In this document: one piece after another, positions 47,996-59,675 of the stretch | How the letters are laid out: each line of letters opens with the position of its first letter | Position numbering within the stretch: the stretch's first letter is position 1 | Origin: Cryptomeria japonica | Taxonomy: Eukaryota; Streptophyta; Pinopsida; Cupressales; Cupressaceae | Assembly (NCBI RefSeq): GCF_030272615.1 | Contig: NC_081414.1 | Location: 522,659,637 to 522,723,636, forward strand | Length of the DNA stretch: 64,000 bases | Reading direction: 5' to 3' | Position numbers and translations under genes: made by a program | Notes under the pieces: generated by a model | Database searches by the model: none | The model's input: only the letters and a program-made list of their open reading frames with translations | Told to the model about the DNA's origin: nothing

Positions 47996-49610
47996 TTTAA
48001 TTGTAATAAAATTGGTCATGTGGTATCTAGATGTCCGGATAGACATGCAAGATTAAGAGAAGAACTTAAAAGAACATATAAGCCTAACCATGAATATCAG
48101 AGATACCTAATCAAGAAAAATAAAGACAAATCTTGCTACTATGCTAATGAAAGAGTTACTGATGATTCTGATGAAGAACCAGGAGACAATAGATGGGTTT
48201 TTGTTGCAATAACAGAAGTTCAATCAACACCTATTGTTCCACCAGTAGAGTAGGCCCTAGCAACTAGAGTTGAAGAAAAGGATGAATGGATTATAGATTC
48301 CAGATGTTCACATCATATGACTGGTGATAAAAATAAATTATTATCTTTTCAGGAATACAATGGAGGTCTAGTAATATATGGAGATGACAAAGCTTGTTTG
48401 ATCAGATGAAAAGGCACTATATATTTTGATGGTAAGCACAATACTGACAATGTTTATTATGTTGAAGGTTTGAAGCACAATCTTTTGAGTGTTGGTCAAT
48501 TAGTTGAAAAAGGATTTTAGTTACAATTTAAGAATGGTAAATGCAAAATCATGAATAGAACTAGTTTGGAAATTGCAACTGGTAATCAGACTAGAGGTAA
48601 TATCTTTCATTTGAATAACATTGAAAAGACATGCTTGATTGCACACATTAATGATGAAAGTTGGTTATGGCACAAAAGACTCTGTCATGTAAATTTTGAT
48701 TGCATTGTGAAGATTAGTTCATCTAAGGCTGTAAGGGATTTATCTAAGATTGTAAAACCTCATAATCCGGTATGTAAGGAATGTCAAATAGAAAAGAAAG
48801 TAAGAACGAATTTTAAAAGTATTTCTGAGAAAACCAATGATGTTCTTGATTTAATTCATAGTGACTTATGTGGACTTATGTGGTCTGGCAAGAACAAGAA
48901 GGCCACAGGGAGATAGATACAATATTCTAATCATTGATGATTATTCTAGAATGTGTTGGGTTACTTTTCTCGAGGAGAAATTAGAAGCTTTTGGGAAATT
49001 CAAATTATTCAAGGCACTTGTAGAGAATGAAACTGGCAAGAAAATCAAATATTTAAGATCATATGAAGAAGGTGAATTTACATCTAAGGAGTCTAATACA
49101 TTTTGTGAAGTGAATGGAATAAGAAGACAACTATCAGCACCTTGGACACCTCAGCAAAATGGAGTTGTGGAAAGGAAGAATAGAACTATTCTAGATGTAG
49201 CTAGAAGCATGATATCAGAAGCTAATCTACCTTATGTGTATTGGAGAGAAGTAGTGAATACAATGGTTTACACTTTCAACAGAGTTCACATCAAAGGTGA
49301 AACTGGTAAGACACCCTATGAACTATGGTTTGGTAATATTCCTACTCTTAAGTACTTCAGAATACTTGGAAGCAAATGTTACATTAGGAGAGATGAGTAT
49401 ATTGGTAAATTTGAGCCTGGAGGTGATGAAGGAATATTTCTTGGGTATTCATCCAAAAATAAAGCATATAGATGTTTTAATAAGAGATTACAGAAAATCA
49501 TCTAGAGTGCAAATGTGAAGATTGATGAACATTTCAGAAGAAATTCAAGGTCTATGGATTCTGAACCAGTAGTTGAGATAATCACAAATGAAATTGCAAC
49601 TGGTAAGGGA
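47996..49610 (+). pseudogene. Array unit 4: zinc knuckle, protease, integrase
   Basis: Knuckle FNCNKIGHVVSRC, protease motif DSRCSHHMTG, stops in the LIR*KGTI and KGF*LQFK segments, then 48551-48916 open through CKECQIEKK. After the shared frameshift the integrase core is open as one 214-codon frame (48861-49505) with LIIDDYSRM, LRSYEEGEF (the second catalytic D is Y here) and ERKNRTILD. Confidence 0.8.
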
Positions 49611-50240
49611 TTTAATTGTAATAAAATTGGTTATGTGGCATCTAGATGTCTGGATAGACATGCAAGATTAAGAGAAGGAGCTAAAAGAACATATAAGCCT
49701 AACCCTGAATATCAGAGATACCGATTCAAGAAAAATAGAGGCAAATCTTGCTACTATGCTGATGAAGGAGTTAGTGATGATTCTGATGAAGAACTAGGAG
49801 ACAATGGATGGGCTTTTGTTGCAATAATAGAAGATCAATAGACACCTACTATTCCACCGGTAGAGCATGCCCTAGCAGCTAAAGTTGAAGAAAAGGATGA
49901 ATGGATTATAGATTCCAGATGTTCACATCATATTACTAGTGATAAAAGTAAATTCTTATCTTTTCAGGAATACAATGGAGGTCCAATAATATTTGGAGAT
50001 GACAAAGCTTGTTTGATTAGATGAAAATGCACTATATCTTTTGATGGTAAGTACAATACTGACAATGTTTATTATGTTGAAGGTTTGAAGCACTATCTTT
50101 TGAGTGTTGGTCAATTAGTTGAAAAAGGATTTCAGTTACAATTCAAGAATGGTAAATGCAAAATCATAAATACAACTGGTTTGGAAATTGCAACCGATAA
50201 TCAAAATAGTAAATGTGAAATCATGAATTGAACTGGGATG
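49611..50240 (+). pseudogene. Array unit 5, truncated
   Basis: Knuckle FNCNKIGYVASRC (the His is Tyr), protease motif DSRCSHHIT, then a stop at LIR*KCTI. After ATTGCAACCGATAATCAA the sequence jumps back to a variant of GGTAAATGCAAAATCATGAATAGAACTGG and then leaves the repeat. No integrase core follows. Confidence 0.75.
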
Positions 50241-50337
50241 GCCTATGTGTATAATACATATTATGAAATCACCATGTAAGTTTTTGTTGGGTGCTCCACT
50301 CTGCATCTGATAGAAGTCTAAGTTGTTGGAATGTATG

Positions 50338-53300
50338 TTAAGCAACTTGCAAATTTTTCAGCATTTCATATATGGAAGAGGAATATGAATTTGACACCAA
50401 TGTTTCATTCAAAATTGCATTCAAAATTATCAATGGTTCAATGTCACCCAAAAAACTCACATCACTACTCTCCTTAGGAAACTGCTCTACATCACTGTTC
50501 ATTTTCTCCTCCATCGTCTTTTTGAAAGAAACATTTCCAATGTATTGATTATTTGCATCAACACTCTTTGCCAAACCAAGCTCTATCCTTTTTTGTTCCT
50601 TTTCATCCAACTTCATCACCTTTTTTGTAGCCATACCCAACCATTCCTCTACTTCTTGTAGTTTTTTACATTTTTCAATGGCAGATGATGCCTTTACTGA
50701 GGCATCAATGCGTCCCTGTGAATTCCCTTCATTTCCAAATAGTTGTCACTGGCTTTGTAGAGTGTTTACAAAATTTGTTTTTTGATTTCCTCTCTTGAAC
50801 AAACCTCTTTGTTCTGACCAATGTATTCCTTGACCTTTGCATAGTGTCCTCTCACACTTTCATTCAATTGAAACCACTGACACAACTAGTCATTCCTCCA
50901 CATTATTTGCCCCCAAATTTTTCTTATATATACCTCACTGTCTTTTTAGAATTTTCCTTCATTCTGTTCTCCAAATTTTTGATCATATTTTCAACCTTTC
51001 ACAGCTCTTGTCCCATTTTTTCACTTGATTTTCTTTCTTCCTCTCCTTTTTCTTCCCACTATTTTTCCTTTGCGCTCTGATGATCCAATTGCTCCTATAA
51101 TTTTTTATTTGTGGAAGAAACAATCTCCACACTATTATATAATTTGGTTAAAGTGTCCTTTTCATTGTCTAATTCTTTATTGCTTTCAACCAATTTTTCG
51201 TTTAGTTCATTTAGTTGTACCTCCATATGTCTGTTCTCTGTAATTGCTGATGCAGAGTCAAAAAAATTTATCCTTTTCTATAATTCAATCCACTTCTTAT
51301 CTGTTGCTTTCCTCTTTGCTTTCTCATTTTGTAGGTCTGCCTATAACTTTTCTATTCGTTTCTCTAGCTTAATATTTTTACTTTGGAAAAATCCATATGG
51401 AAGGTGCTAACATGAAATTGAGAGGTATCTATCTAACTTTGTGGTAGATTTTGATTATTATCTGGGGGCACAACAACCATGTACTCCATCATTTCATTGT
51501 TTGGGTCATATGTGGGAATTACCCTATTTGATGCAGGTCATTCCTCAGAAGAAACAGTAGCCACATCCCTCTTCAGTTTATTCTTTTTTTCTTTATTCAT
51601 ATTTAATTTTTGTACAAATTCATCAAAGCAAGTATTATAATAAAAACCTAGATTTTGTGGACACAATTGAATGTTTTAAAGGTGAAATAGTATTTGTAGT
51701 GATGTACGCACCTCCACCTATGCCTGCATTTCTAACTAATGTCTTTTGAGGATTAACAACACCCATTCCTAATCCTGTCCCATTGTCACTTGCAAGTAGA
51801 TTTTTGTACTCTTTTGAAGGGTTTTTTTTAAGCTTCAAGCAATATATTTGGAGTGGAAATGGATAGAGTTCATGTTGTACTCGCCATTTTTTTCATAACC
51901 TTTCGATTCTTCACACTACCTTGGTCACTGCCCATGGGATTCTGTAAGTGTATAATGTATTCTACAATTGGCCCCTTGTGAGAGATTTCTTTTTGTTTCT
52001 CTTATTCATAACAACTAGTACTAGTACCCATGTCATCCTCACTGGTGGCAGTGACACTTAATTCAATACCAATAGTATGTCCTGGTTGTGAATGTATCAG
52101 AGTGTTGGTACCATCTACACCAATGACAGTGGCACTTGATTCAACACCGTGACCAATCCAATGTTCTCATTGTGATTGAATATGAGTGTGTGTAATATCC
52201 CTAGATTCCCCAATAGTGGAACTTGCACTGGCACTTGATTCACCACCAATAGGATTACTTTGTTCTGCTAGTGGTTGTGATTGAATTTGAGTGTTTGCAT
52301 AAACTGGATTTGAAGATTTAACAAAATAAGAAGCAAGGTTAAAAGTAATACCTTCTTGTGATTATTCACCTCCAATGACTGGTGTCTCACCATTTTTTCT
52401 TGGAACAAGTTCTATCCATAGTGGCATCCAAATTCCTTCTCCTCAGGGACCCACACCACCACCTTCATAACCCATTTTTTCTATTAGGGTTGCCCCTTTG
52501 GTATATTTTTCTTTCATGGACTCACTCAATTTTGTAGACCCAGAGTATGTAGTAGTTGTTTGAGTTGCCATGGTATTGGTATTCTCATCAGCCTCATCCT
52601 CATCCTCATCCTTATCACTTTAATTATATTCTTCATTGGGATGCTCATTATTCCACAATTTGCTAAATTCAAAATCCTCTGGGATTTCATCAAGATCTGC
52701 ATTGTTCTTTGGTTCACCAAGATTCTTCCTCATAGTCCAAAAACCAATAATTTTGGTTCTATTCAACCTTCTTTCCTCACAATTTGTATTTATGTCTTAT
52801 GGGATAGCTTTTGTAGATGGATGAGAAGCTTTTTGGTAGAAATTATCGGACCTCATGTTTTCATTTTGATTTTATTTGCCCTACTCTATTTTTATTTTTA
52901 TTTTGTTTTCCCTAATTTGTGCCATAATTTGTGATGACAATTCTTCTATTGAAATATTTTTGTGAGTGGCAGTTTCCTCCATCACTTTTTTAACCTCATC
53001 CGAGGAGTCCCTATTTTTCAACAATTCTAGCAATGGTTTACTTTCATGTTGAAATTTGCTTACAGATTTCAGATTCTTCTGAAGCCTTTTCAGAATGACC
53101 CCGCATGGGTCGTACTGCCAGTAACTATCAACATCAAAATTAAAAATCTCCAAAAAAATATCTGGCACAATAAATACTTTTCTCTCAAATATGAACCCTC
53201 CACATGAGAAAGGTAACAAAGGAAATATGGTATTCTTTTGCTGGCCATAGAAGAGTTCATTTGTAGTCTCCATCTGCCATACATATTCCAAAGCAAAAAC

Positions 53301-54464
53301 CCTCTCTGTCACATGGATTGGCAGTTTGTGGTGTTGTACTCATGCTCCATAAAAACTTAACACTACATATTCTTTCATGAGGAACTAGTCCGCCAATTCT
53401 ATTTCAAATCCGATTTGAATGCAATCTCTACAAGACACAAGCAATCTAGGCATTGAAGTGTCTGTAATTTCATGATACATTGGTACCAAAGAGAAGTCTA
53501 CAAAATCAGTGTAGTTACCTCTTTTATCATGCATCCTTATCTTAGGTGCCCATTCATATATTGTAGCCATTGTTCTATCCTTGTCATTCTTGTACACCTA
53601 AATCTCAAGCTTGTTGGTCTCAAACATTCCATGAAATTTTGCTAGAAGAAGATGACACAAGAAAGTTGTGAACCTAATTGTCTTAGAGCTACCTCCTTTA
53701 ATCATTATAAATTGATTGTGCATGGATTGAATAATGTGCTCAACAAAATTATATCTTACTGGTTGAGGAATACAATGAATATTAAATATCATTTGAAGAA
53801 GGCTTGCGCCCACTGTCCTATCACTTTTCAATTCAAGGCAAAATGTTAGCAGGGCAATAGTATCCTTAACCCATGGAACAAAAGTATCAAGATTATAAGG
53901 AGGCTTATGGTTGTGATCCAAGTTGACACCATCAACTATTATACCTCTAACAAATCTATATTTCTTGTCTTCACTGACAACTTCATATCCTCAACAAGAT
54001 TTTCTAGGTCAATGTGGACGTTTGAGTTTTCTGCTCCAAGCCCTATGTCCAACAAACTCTAAAATTCTTTTTTGGTGATGGATAAAATTTCCTTTTGGGT
54101 ATTCTTATTAACAATTTCTCTACTACTTTCACTATAATTTTCAGCATACAACATGACAATTTTTGGGCAAGAGAAAACTCGAGGTAACATCATGTGTCCC
54201 AATCCAACATCCCACGATGCAATTTTATTTGTTTCTGCTCCTATTTTAGGGTTATAAACTTTCCAATTTGATCCTCTAGTGCTATTTGCCGACTTTTTAG
54301 TTCTAGTTTCCCACATTCTACAATGCAAATCTAATTTGTATTTTTTTCTTCTTACCATGGAGCATAGGATAAAAAATATCATGGTATTCATTAGTGAAAC
54401 GTGAGATTTTAACCAGTTCGGTTACTTCGGTATAGTCTATATTTCTTGTTGTTGTGATTTTCAT
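50338..54464 (-). pseudogene. Decayed long gene with a G-patch motif
   Basis: A minus-strand coding series probably starting at ATG 54464 (MKITTTRNIDYT), with a frameshift in an A7 run near 54340 and many later stops. Parts in order: WKVYNPKIG...DVGLGHMML (54300-54180); a helical region with KTIRFTTFLCHLLLAKF (53690-53640), which loosely resembles the FGSLLVCMFFYFEKF part of element B ORF2; FALEYVWQMET...CGGFIFERKVFIVP (53300-53150); a charged segment; a G-patch-like KGATLIEKMGYEGGG followed by a stop and GEGIWMPLW (52500-52410); Ser-rich sequence; and a coiled-coil tail ending at 50338. G-patch motifs usually bind RNA helicases or RNA. No LTR was found, so whether it is a mobile element or a captured gene is open. 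Confidence 0.5.
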
Positions 54465-56128
54465 TTTTCCCACCACTGGTAATGGTTAAAACATGGTGCT
54501 ATAGCTACACAAGCTCAAAAATGTAAACCTTAAAACCTAGGTTTTACAATGAAAGTATGTGTTTGCTATTTTACCCAGAATTTGAATCTTGAATTTGCAT
54601 TGGTGAATACACAGGTCATAGACTGGCGTTGGTAGATTCTATTGTGTCCCTCAATCTTGTTTCTGAATCTGAAATCTCCCTGGTTAGCTACTAGCTAGTT
54701 AGTCCAAAGAAAACTTCACTTAATCAAAACCCTCAAAGAAAAAATGGTATAATTCGTACAATAGTCGACGTAGTCTCAAAGTTTTATTAATTTTAATGAA
54801 CACTACCAGTCACACTGACATATGTCACGGATTTCCATAAATATTCTAAACAATTTTTATGCTTCACAACCTTGATCCGAAATAGAGCTTCTATCATTGA
54901 TCTTCTAACATGCAATGACCATTCGTGAATGAATTTAATATAGTCTATTAATTGATTATACTTAATTAACTTTAACCATATAATTAAAATTTAAGTATAC
55001 AAATAAAGGCCCAGATAGTTCATAAAAATTCTCATCTTTTTTAAAGGCAAATAAATCTTCCAATGCCCTAGCGAGTGGCAAGCCTATTGCTAAGTTGGCC
55101 TAACCATCTATGTGTCTCTATGTAGCACCACGTAAGAAAAAATGTGCCAGGTAGTCTTGGTCAAGACAATTTGATGGTGCATTTGAATGCTGAAATAAAT
55201 TTTGAGGAATCCAAGAAAGAAGTGACACCTGATGTTCAGCTGATGTTAAGTTTCCAGAGTGCTAGAGGCTTTCTTACCAGTACAGGCCATGGAGTGATGC
55301 AGCCTGCCGTCAAATTCTTTTGAGCATCCAACTAGGTTTGCTACAACTAATATTTACCAAGTTTGAGAGCATTTTGCAGGGTATGCTCGATGCAGGATTG
55401 CCAAAATTAAATGACATGCTGCCACCATTGTTTGCAACTTGGAAATCAAGAATCATTTCCTTAGGGACATGGGAGGAAAGGATAAATACATCCAGGGGGA
55501 TATACATTTACATTCAGGAAATGTTTCTCTTAGATAAGTGTGTGATTATGCTAGTAATGTGAAGATGTTTGGATGCAAAAGATTGTAGTTGCAGAAGGGC
55601 TTCTTGTAGGAGATATACAAAGTCCTAAGTACCTCATAAATGGTCTTAGGTTAATAAGGTTGATGCCAATGTATTGTTTAGGTTACTGTAAATTTTCCAA
55701 TTTAGAATGGATGGAATTAGAAAGAGTTATAGGGGTGTCGATATTTGTTGTTTTACTTTCTGTTTTACCCACAGTAATATGTAATAGAAAAATACATTGA
55801 TATGGTAGGATTGGGAGGAAGTGAGCTTTTTTGAAATTTTGGAAATGATATATGGGTGGTAAACGGTCTATAGTCACCCCTAATATGTACCTCCCTCCTT
55901 TTTTTGAAAGTAATAGAGGTGCTGGCCTATCTAGTTATTTACCAATCAAAAAAAATTATCAATTAATGGTTATTGTTTATCATAATTTATTTTATTGGTG
56001 TTTAAATCAACAGGTTCCTACACTATATAGAAATAGCCATTGACTCATGGTTAAGCAATAGGACTGGATTTGGCCAATGAACAAAGTGTAGTACCCTGAC
56101 TACAACTTTCTACTCTTTAGGCTCTGCA
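54465..56128. other. Non-coding or unrecognised stretch
   Basis: AT-rich, with no LTR ends or element motifs. It holds the short open frame at 55153-55323, and a further one at 55320-55562 (including FESILQGMLDAGLPKLNDML) in another frame. Together they could be pieces of one gene fragment. Confidence 0.4.
55153..55323 (+). pseudogene. Possible exon fragment, unidentified
   Basis: An open segment of 56 codons with normal amino-acid mixture (DNLMVHLNAEINFEESKK, then LSFQSARGFLTSTGHG) ending at TGA 55321. The base composition is less AT-rich than its surroundings. I do not recognise it. The next open segment (from 55320) starts in another frame, consistent with a frameshift or a missing splice site. 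Confidence 0.25.
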
Positions 56129-59100
56129 TGTAATAACCCACCATAATTAACTCAACAAAATTAACCATTCTTTTTTTGTGTGTTTAATTTAATCATTATG
56201 TTTGAGTCAATTGCATACTCTAGGCATACATTCATTTTGATTAGGCATTCATCCATCCAGGATGAGAATCTAACCATACGGGTTAGGCATTTGTCCATAT
56301 GGAACATAAGATTTCATCTATCCAATACAGAATAGGCATCTACCCATATGGGGTAGGCAACTATCCAATCAGGATAGACTCATCAGGACCATTCGGGTCC
56401 TGAGCCACTCACTAAGTACTACACTCTTCTAACAGAAGTGCACTGAGGTCACTGTCCTTAGGAGTAATTAAATAACATAATACAAGCTTGAATTCCGCCT
56501 CAGGAAGTCAAGCGAATCCATACGGGATTCCTTCCGAGTATGCATTGAGTTACTTTTTCCAATTTAATTATTTTTATCTTTCAAATTAGAATTCTTACTC
56601 AATCCTTCCTTTACCAAGCCTAGACCCCACCCACAAATGCCTGAGTATGAGGGACAAATCTATCCCAAGACTACCTACATACCCGCTTCGGCATGGGATC
56701 AAGGTGTAAAGTATGTAGTTCTATTTTCTACTCTATGGTTTGATGTAAACTAATTAGTGGGTACACAACCCTTTCTAGGGTCAATGTCCCAGACAGTTTC
56801 TCTGTGGTTGCTACCCATGGTGGTAGCACTTAAACAAAGGCTCAAGATGGCCTATTGTTTGTGGCCTAATAACTACATCCTAACACCTATCATGAGCGTC
56901 ACCCTTGACCAAATTGTCAATCACCAATATCTCTTCAAGATAGAAATCAATTTCATAAAAGCATTTTACTTAACCAACCCTAAAGGGGGTTTACTATGGT
57001 TTATCTCAATGGATGTAAAATCATTTAAAAATTATCTTATTAGATTATCGATCCAAGAGGGATTACCCGCCCCTTGGATTTTAACTTCCAAGTGTCCCTT
57101 ATTACTCCCCAATGATTTATAGGGACGATGCCACATACGTCATTGATGTACCTTTATTAGGCGTTAAATGTAGTAGTTCAACATGATGGCATTACCCGTA
57201 AGCGTGACCCAGAGGCACCGTATATACCGAACGCTACTAGGTTTTGGTTTCCATCTTCCTTTATTTAGTTTTCTAACTAAGAGCTATGAAAACATCATGC
57301 TTGAAAATAATCATGAAATGAAAGTACATAATTAGACCTTTCGAAATTAATTATTTGAATAACTACTTTGATGGCAACCAAGTACCATTTGTTGAAAAGA
57401 AATACCATTCTTCTACAACTCAACTAATTAATATATAATGGTATGATAAAGGCAATTATGAACTCATATATTAAAACATGTAACTTGTATGAAGATAATG
57501 GGAAGGTAACTTGCTCATCAATGAATGCAATTTAACATATAAGTAATGCGCATGATGTAAAAATAGTGACATTTACATACGAGATTAAGTAATGTTTACT
57601 TCGATTGTGAGAATATTTAAATTATAGAGTTACTAGTTCCAATGAGTGATTAGTCTATACTTTTGGAGATTTTGGATCAAATCGTAATAATAAGACTTTT
57701 TTTTTTAAGTGAGCCAAAATCACTAATCAAGTAGTCCAATAAATCCCTAAAGAGATTGAGACACTAATTTTTGATTTCAATCCTTTGCTAATTTATTAAC
57801 TTAAAATTTAATTAAACAATTGTTAGCAATTAAAAAAAAAAATTAAGTAAACAATCATTGATAATTAACTTAAAATTTAACTAAAAACAATTATTAAAAA
57901 TTAACTTAAAATTTAATTAAAATGATTATAAAAAAGAAATTAACTTAAAATTTAATTAAAACAATTATTAAAATTTCAAATTTTCAATTTCAAAGAGTGT
58001 AATAATTAAAAAAAATGAATTTGTTTTATTAATAGTAAATAGGGGGTGGGGACCACAGGTCCCATCACCCCCTGCGGCCCTGCATGTGCAGGCCCATAGG
58101 GTTGAGGGGACACCGTGGGCCCCCCCACTCCCCTACGACCACTGTCGTGATAGTGACCACAGGGACAGTGGAGGGTACCACTGTCCCTCCCCGGCGGTTA
58201 CAATAACTGTCCCCATACGCCATGCGAAATTTATAAATTATCCTCTGACATTAGTATATATATATATTTTTTAAACGTTCGAAATAATTGTATATATATA
58301 TATAATTATTTAATGATATATTTTTAACAAGGGGGTATTTTCTTATGAAAATAAGAGCATGAATAAGATTGATAAACAAACAATTGTTTTAAATTGGTTT
58401 TCAGTAACAAAAGGTTAATATTTTCCAGTATTCACAGGGGAATAGAGAGTTTATTTCTAGTATGCACAGGGAGATAGTTTATTTCTAGTATGCACACAGA
58501 GATAGTTTATTTCCAATATTCACAAGAGGATTGTTTAATCAACTAATATTTGTAGGGAGATCTTTATTCAACTCACAAGAAGGTTTATTTATCTAATAAT
58601 CACACAGAGAGAGATTTAAAATAATCATAGAGAGGGATTTAAAATAATCACAGAGAGAGATTTAAAGTAATCACAGAGAAATTTTAAAATAATCACAGAG
58701 ATTTATTTCTTCACACAGAGAGATTTATTCACAGAGAAAGATTTATTTATTCAGAGAGAGAGATAGAGATAGTTTTATTTTTATTTTTTTTATTCAATAT
58801 CATCTCTAGTTTTCAAGAGAAATTAGAAAAGCAAAAAAAGAAAATCTGATTTTCTACCTTCTAAATAGATTAAATAAAATCTGCATATGTGTTTTAAAGA
58901 GGAAGAAATTATATCACTGCATTTTAAGGAAAACAAAATAGATTTTCTTCCTATCTAGCAAATAAAATAATTAAAAAAAGATTTCTTTCAGAAGTATATT
59001 TAACTTTAAAGGAATCTAGAAGCTATATATATGTGTTTTTTTGATAAATACAAATTCCTTATATGACAAAAGGAGAGAACCTGGTTTACTGAAGCTTGAT

Positions 59101-59602
59101 GTTGAATCCTCTGGCTATCCTTAATCCTTCTTTGCAACTAGAGAGAGATCCTTCAAACAACAACTTAAAAATCCTACAACAAAAATGAGACTACCAAAAG
59201 AAAAACTTGGAAAATTTCCTTCAAACATAATCAACTCCCTTCTTTGAAACTTGCATATAATTTTATAAGAAAATTCCCTCCACTCCACTATCTAGATAAT
59301 TTAATTAAAAAGGAGATTCTTTCCCAATTTTGGACTTCATGCAAATTGATTAGACTTATGGGGGGAGTTACATGCAAGGTGGTGGAGTATCCTCTAGAAG
59401 CTTCTTATTCTTCCTACAACATGTGCCATAATTGGAAGTGGAAATTAGATAAATAAGAAAAAATAATGAATATTTTCCATGTGTGTGTGTGTATTATTAT
59501 TTTCATTCTTTTATAATATTCATTCAATCATTTAAATAGCTTATCCAAAAATATAATAGAGTTGTATTTAAAATCAAAAAGTGATAAAGGAGGGTTGTGA
59601 CA
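56129..59602 (-). repeat. 3' LTR of the chromovirus, about 3.47 kb
   Basis: The coding strand starts TGTCACAACC directly after the polypurine tract and ends GGGTTATTACA at 56129. It is the inverted full-length counterpart of the solo LTR at 3560-6986, at roughly 85-90% by eye. It includes the hairpin array (56249-56376) and the GC-rich block (58035-58225). The flank CTGCA (56124-56128) should be one target duplication; the other lies outside the window. An antisense open frame of 121 codons (56757-57122) is not conserved in the solo LTR and is not called. Confidence 0.85.
56249..56376 (-). repeat. Tandem hairpin array in the chromovirus LTR
   Basis: Counterpart of 6734-6862: hairpins at 56249-56265, 56269-56285, 56291-56305, 56317-56334, 56339-56355 and 56360-56376. 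Stems CTAACC/GGTTAG, TGTCC/GGAACA, CTATCC/GAATAG, CTACCC/GGGTAG and CTATCC/GGATAG are kept, with loops ATAC, ATAT or AATCA. Confidence 0.8.
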
Positions 59603-59615
59603 TCCTCCCCCCCTT
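59603..59615 (-). promoter_or_regulatory. Polypurine tract of the chromovirus
   Basis: The coding strand reads AAGGGGGGGAGGA directly before the 3' LTR; this is where plus-strand DNA synthesis starts in LTR elements. Confidence 0.85.
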
Positions 59616-59675
59616 AGTTTGTGCATCATCCCGATGCACTTATTGAACGCATCCAAAAGAGTCTATAGTTCATGA

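Larger units (their letters stand above)
35225..50240 (+). repeat. Tandem array of a 1.61-kb copia internal segment
   Basis: The anchor TTTTCAGGAATACAATG occurs at 35581, 37191, 38803, 48346 and 49961. After removing element B (7926 bp plus the 5-bp duplication), the spacings are 1610, 1612, 1612 and 1615. Each unit contains zinc knuckle, protease motif, GAG-pre-integrase and integrase. Units 2 to 5 join end to start at the same place: integrase-downstream sequence ...NEIATGKG runs straight into FNCNKIGHVASRC, losing the first knuckle Cys. RT and RNase H are absent. The last unit breaks off near 50240. Confidence 0.9.

Noticed and set aside
56757-57122. Open frame of 121 codons in the chromovirus LTR
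   Set aside because: It is antisense to the element and the corresponding place of the other LTR is interrupted, so it is probably chance.
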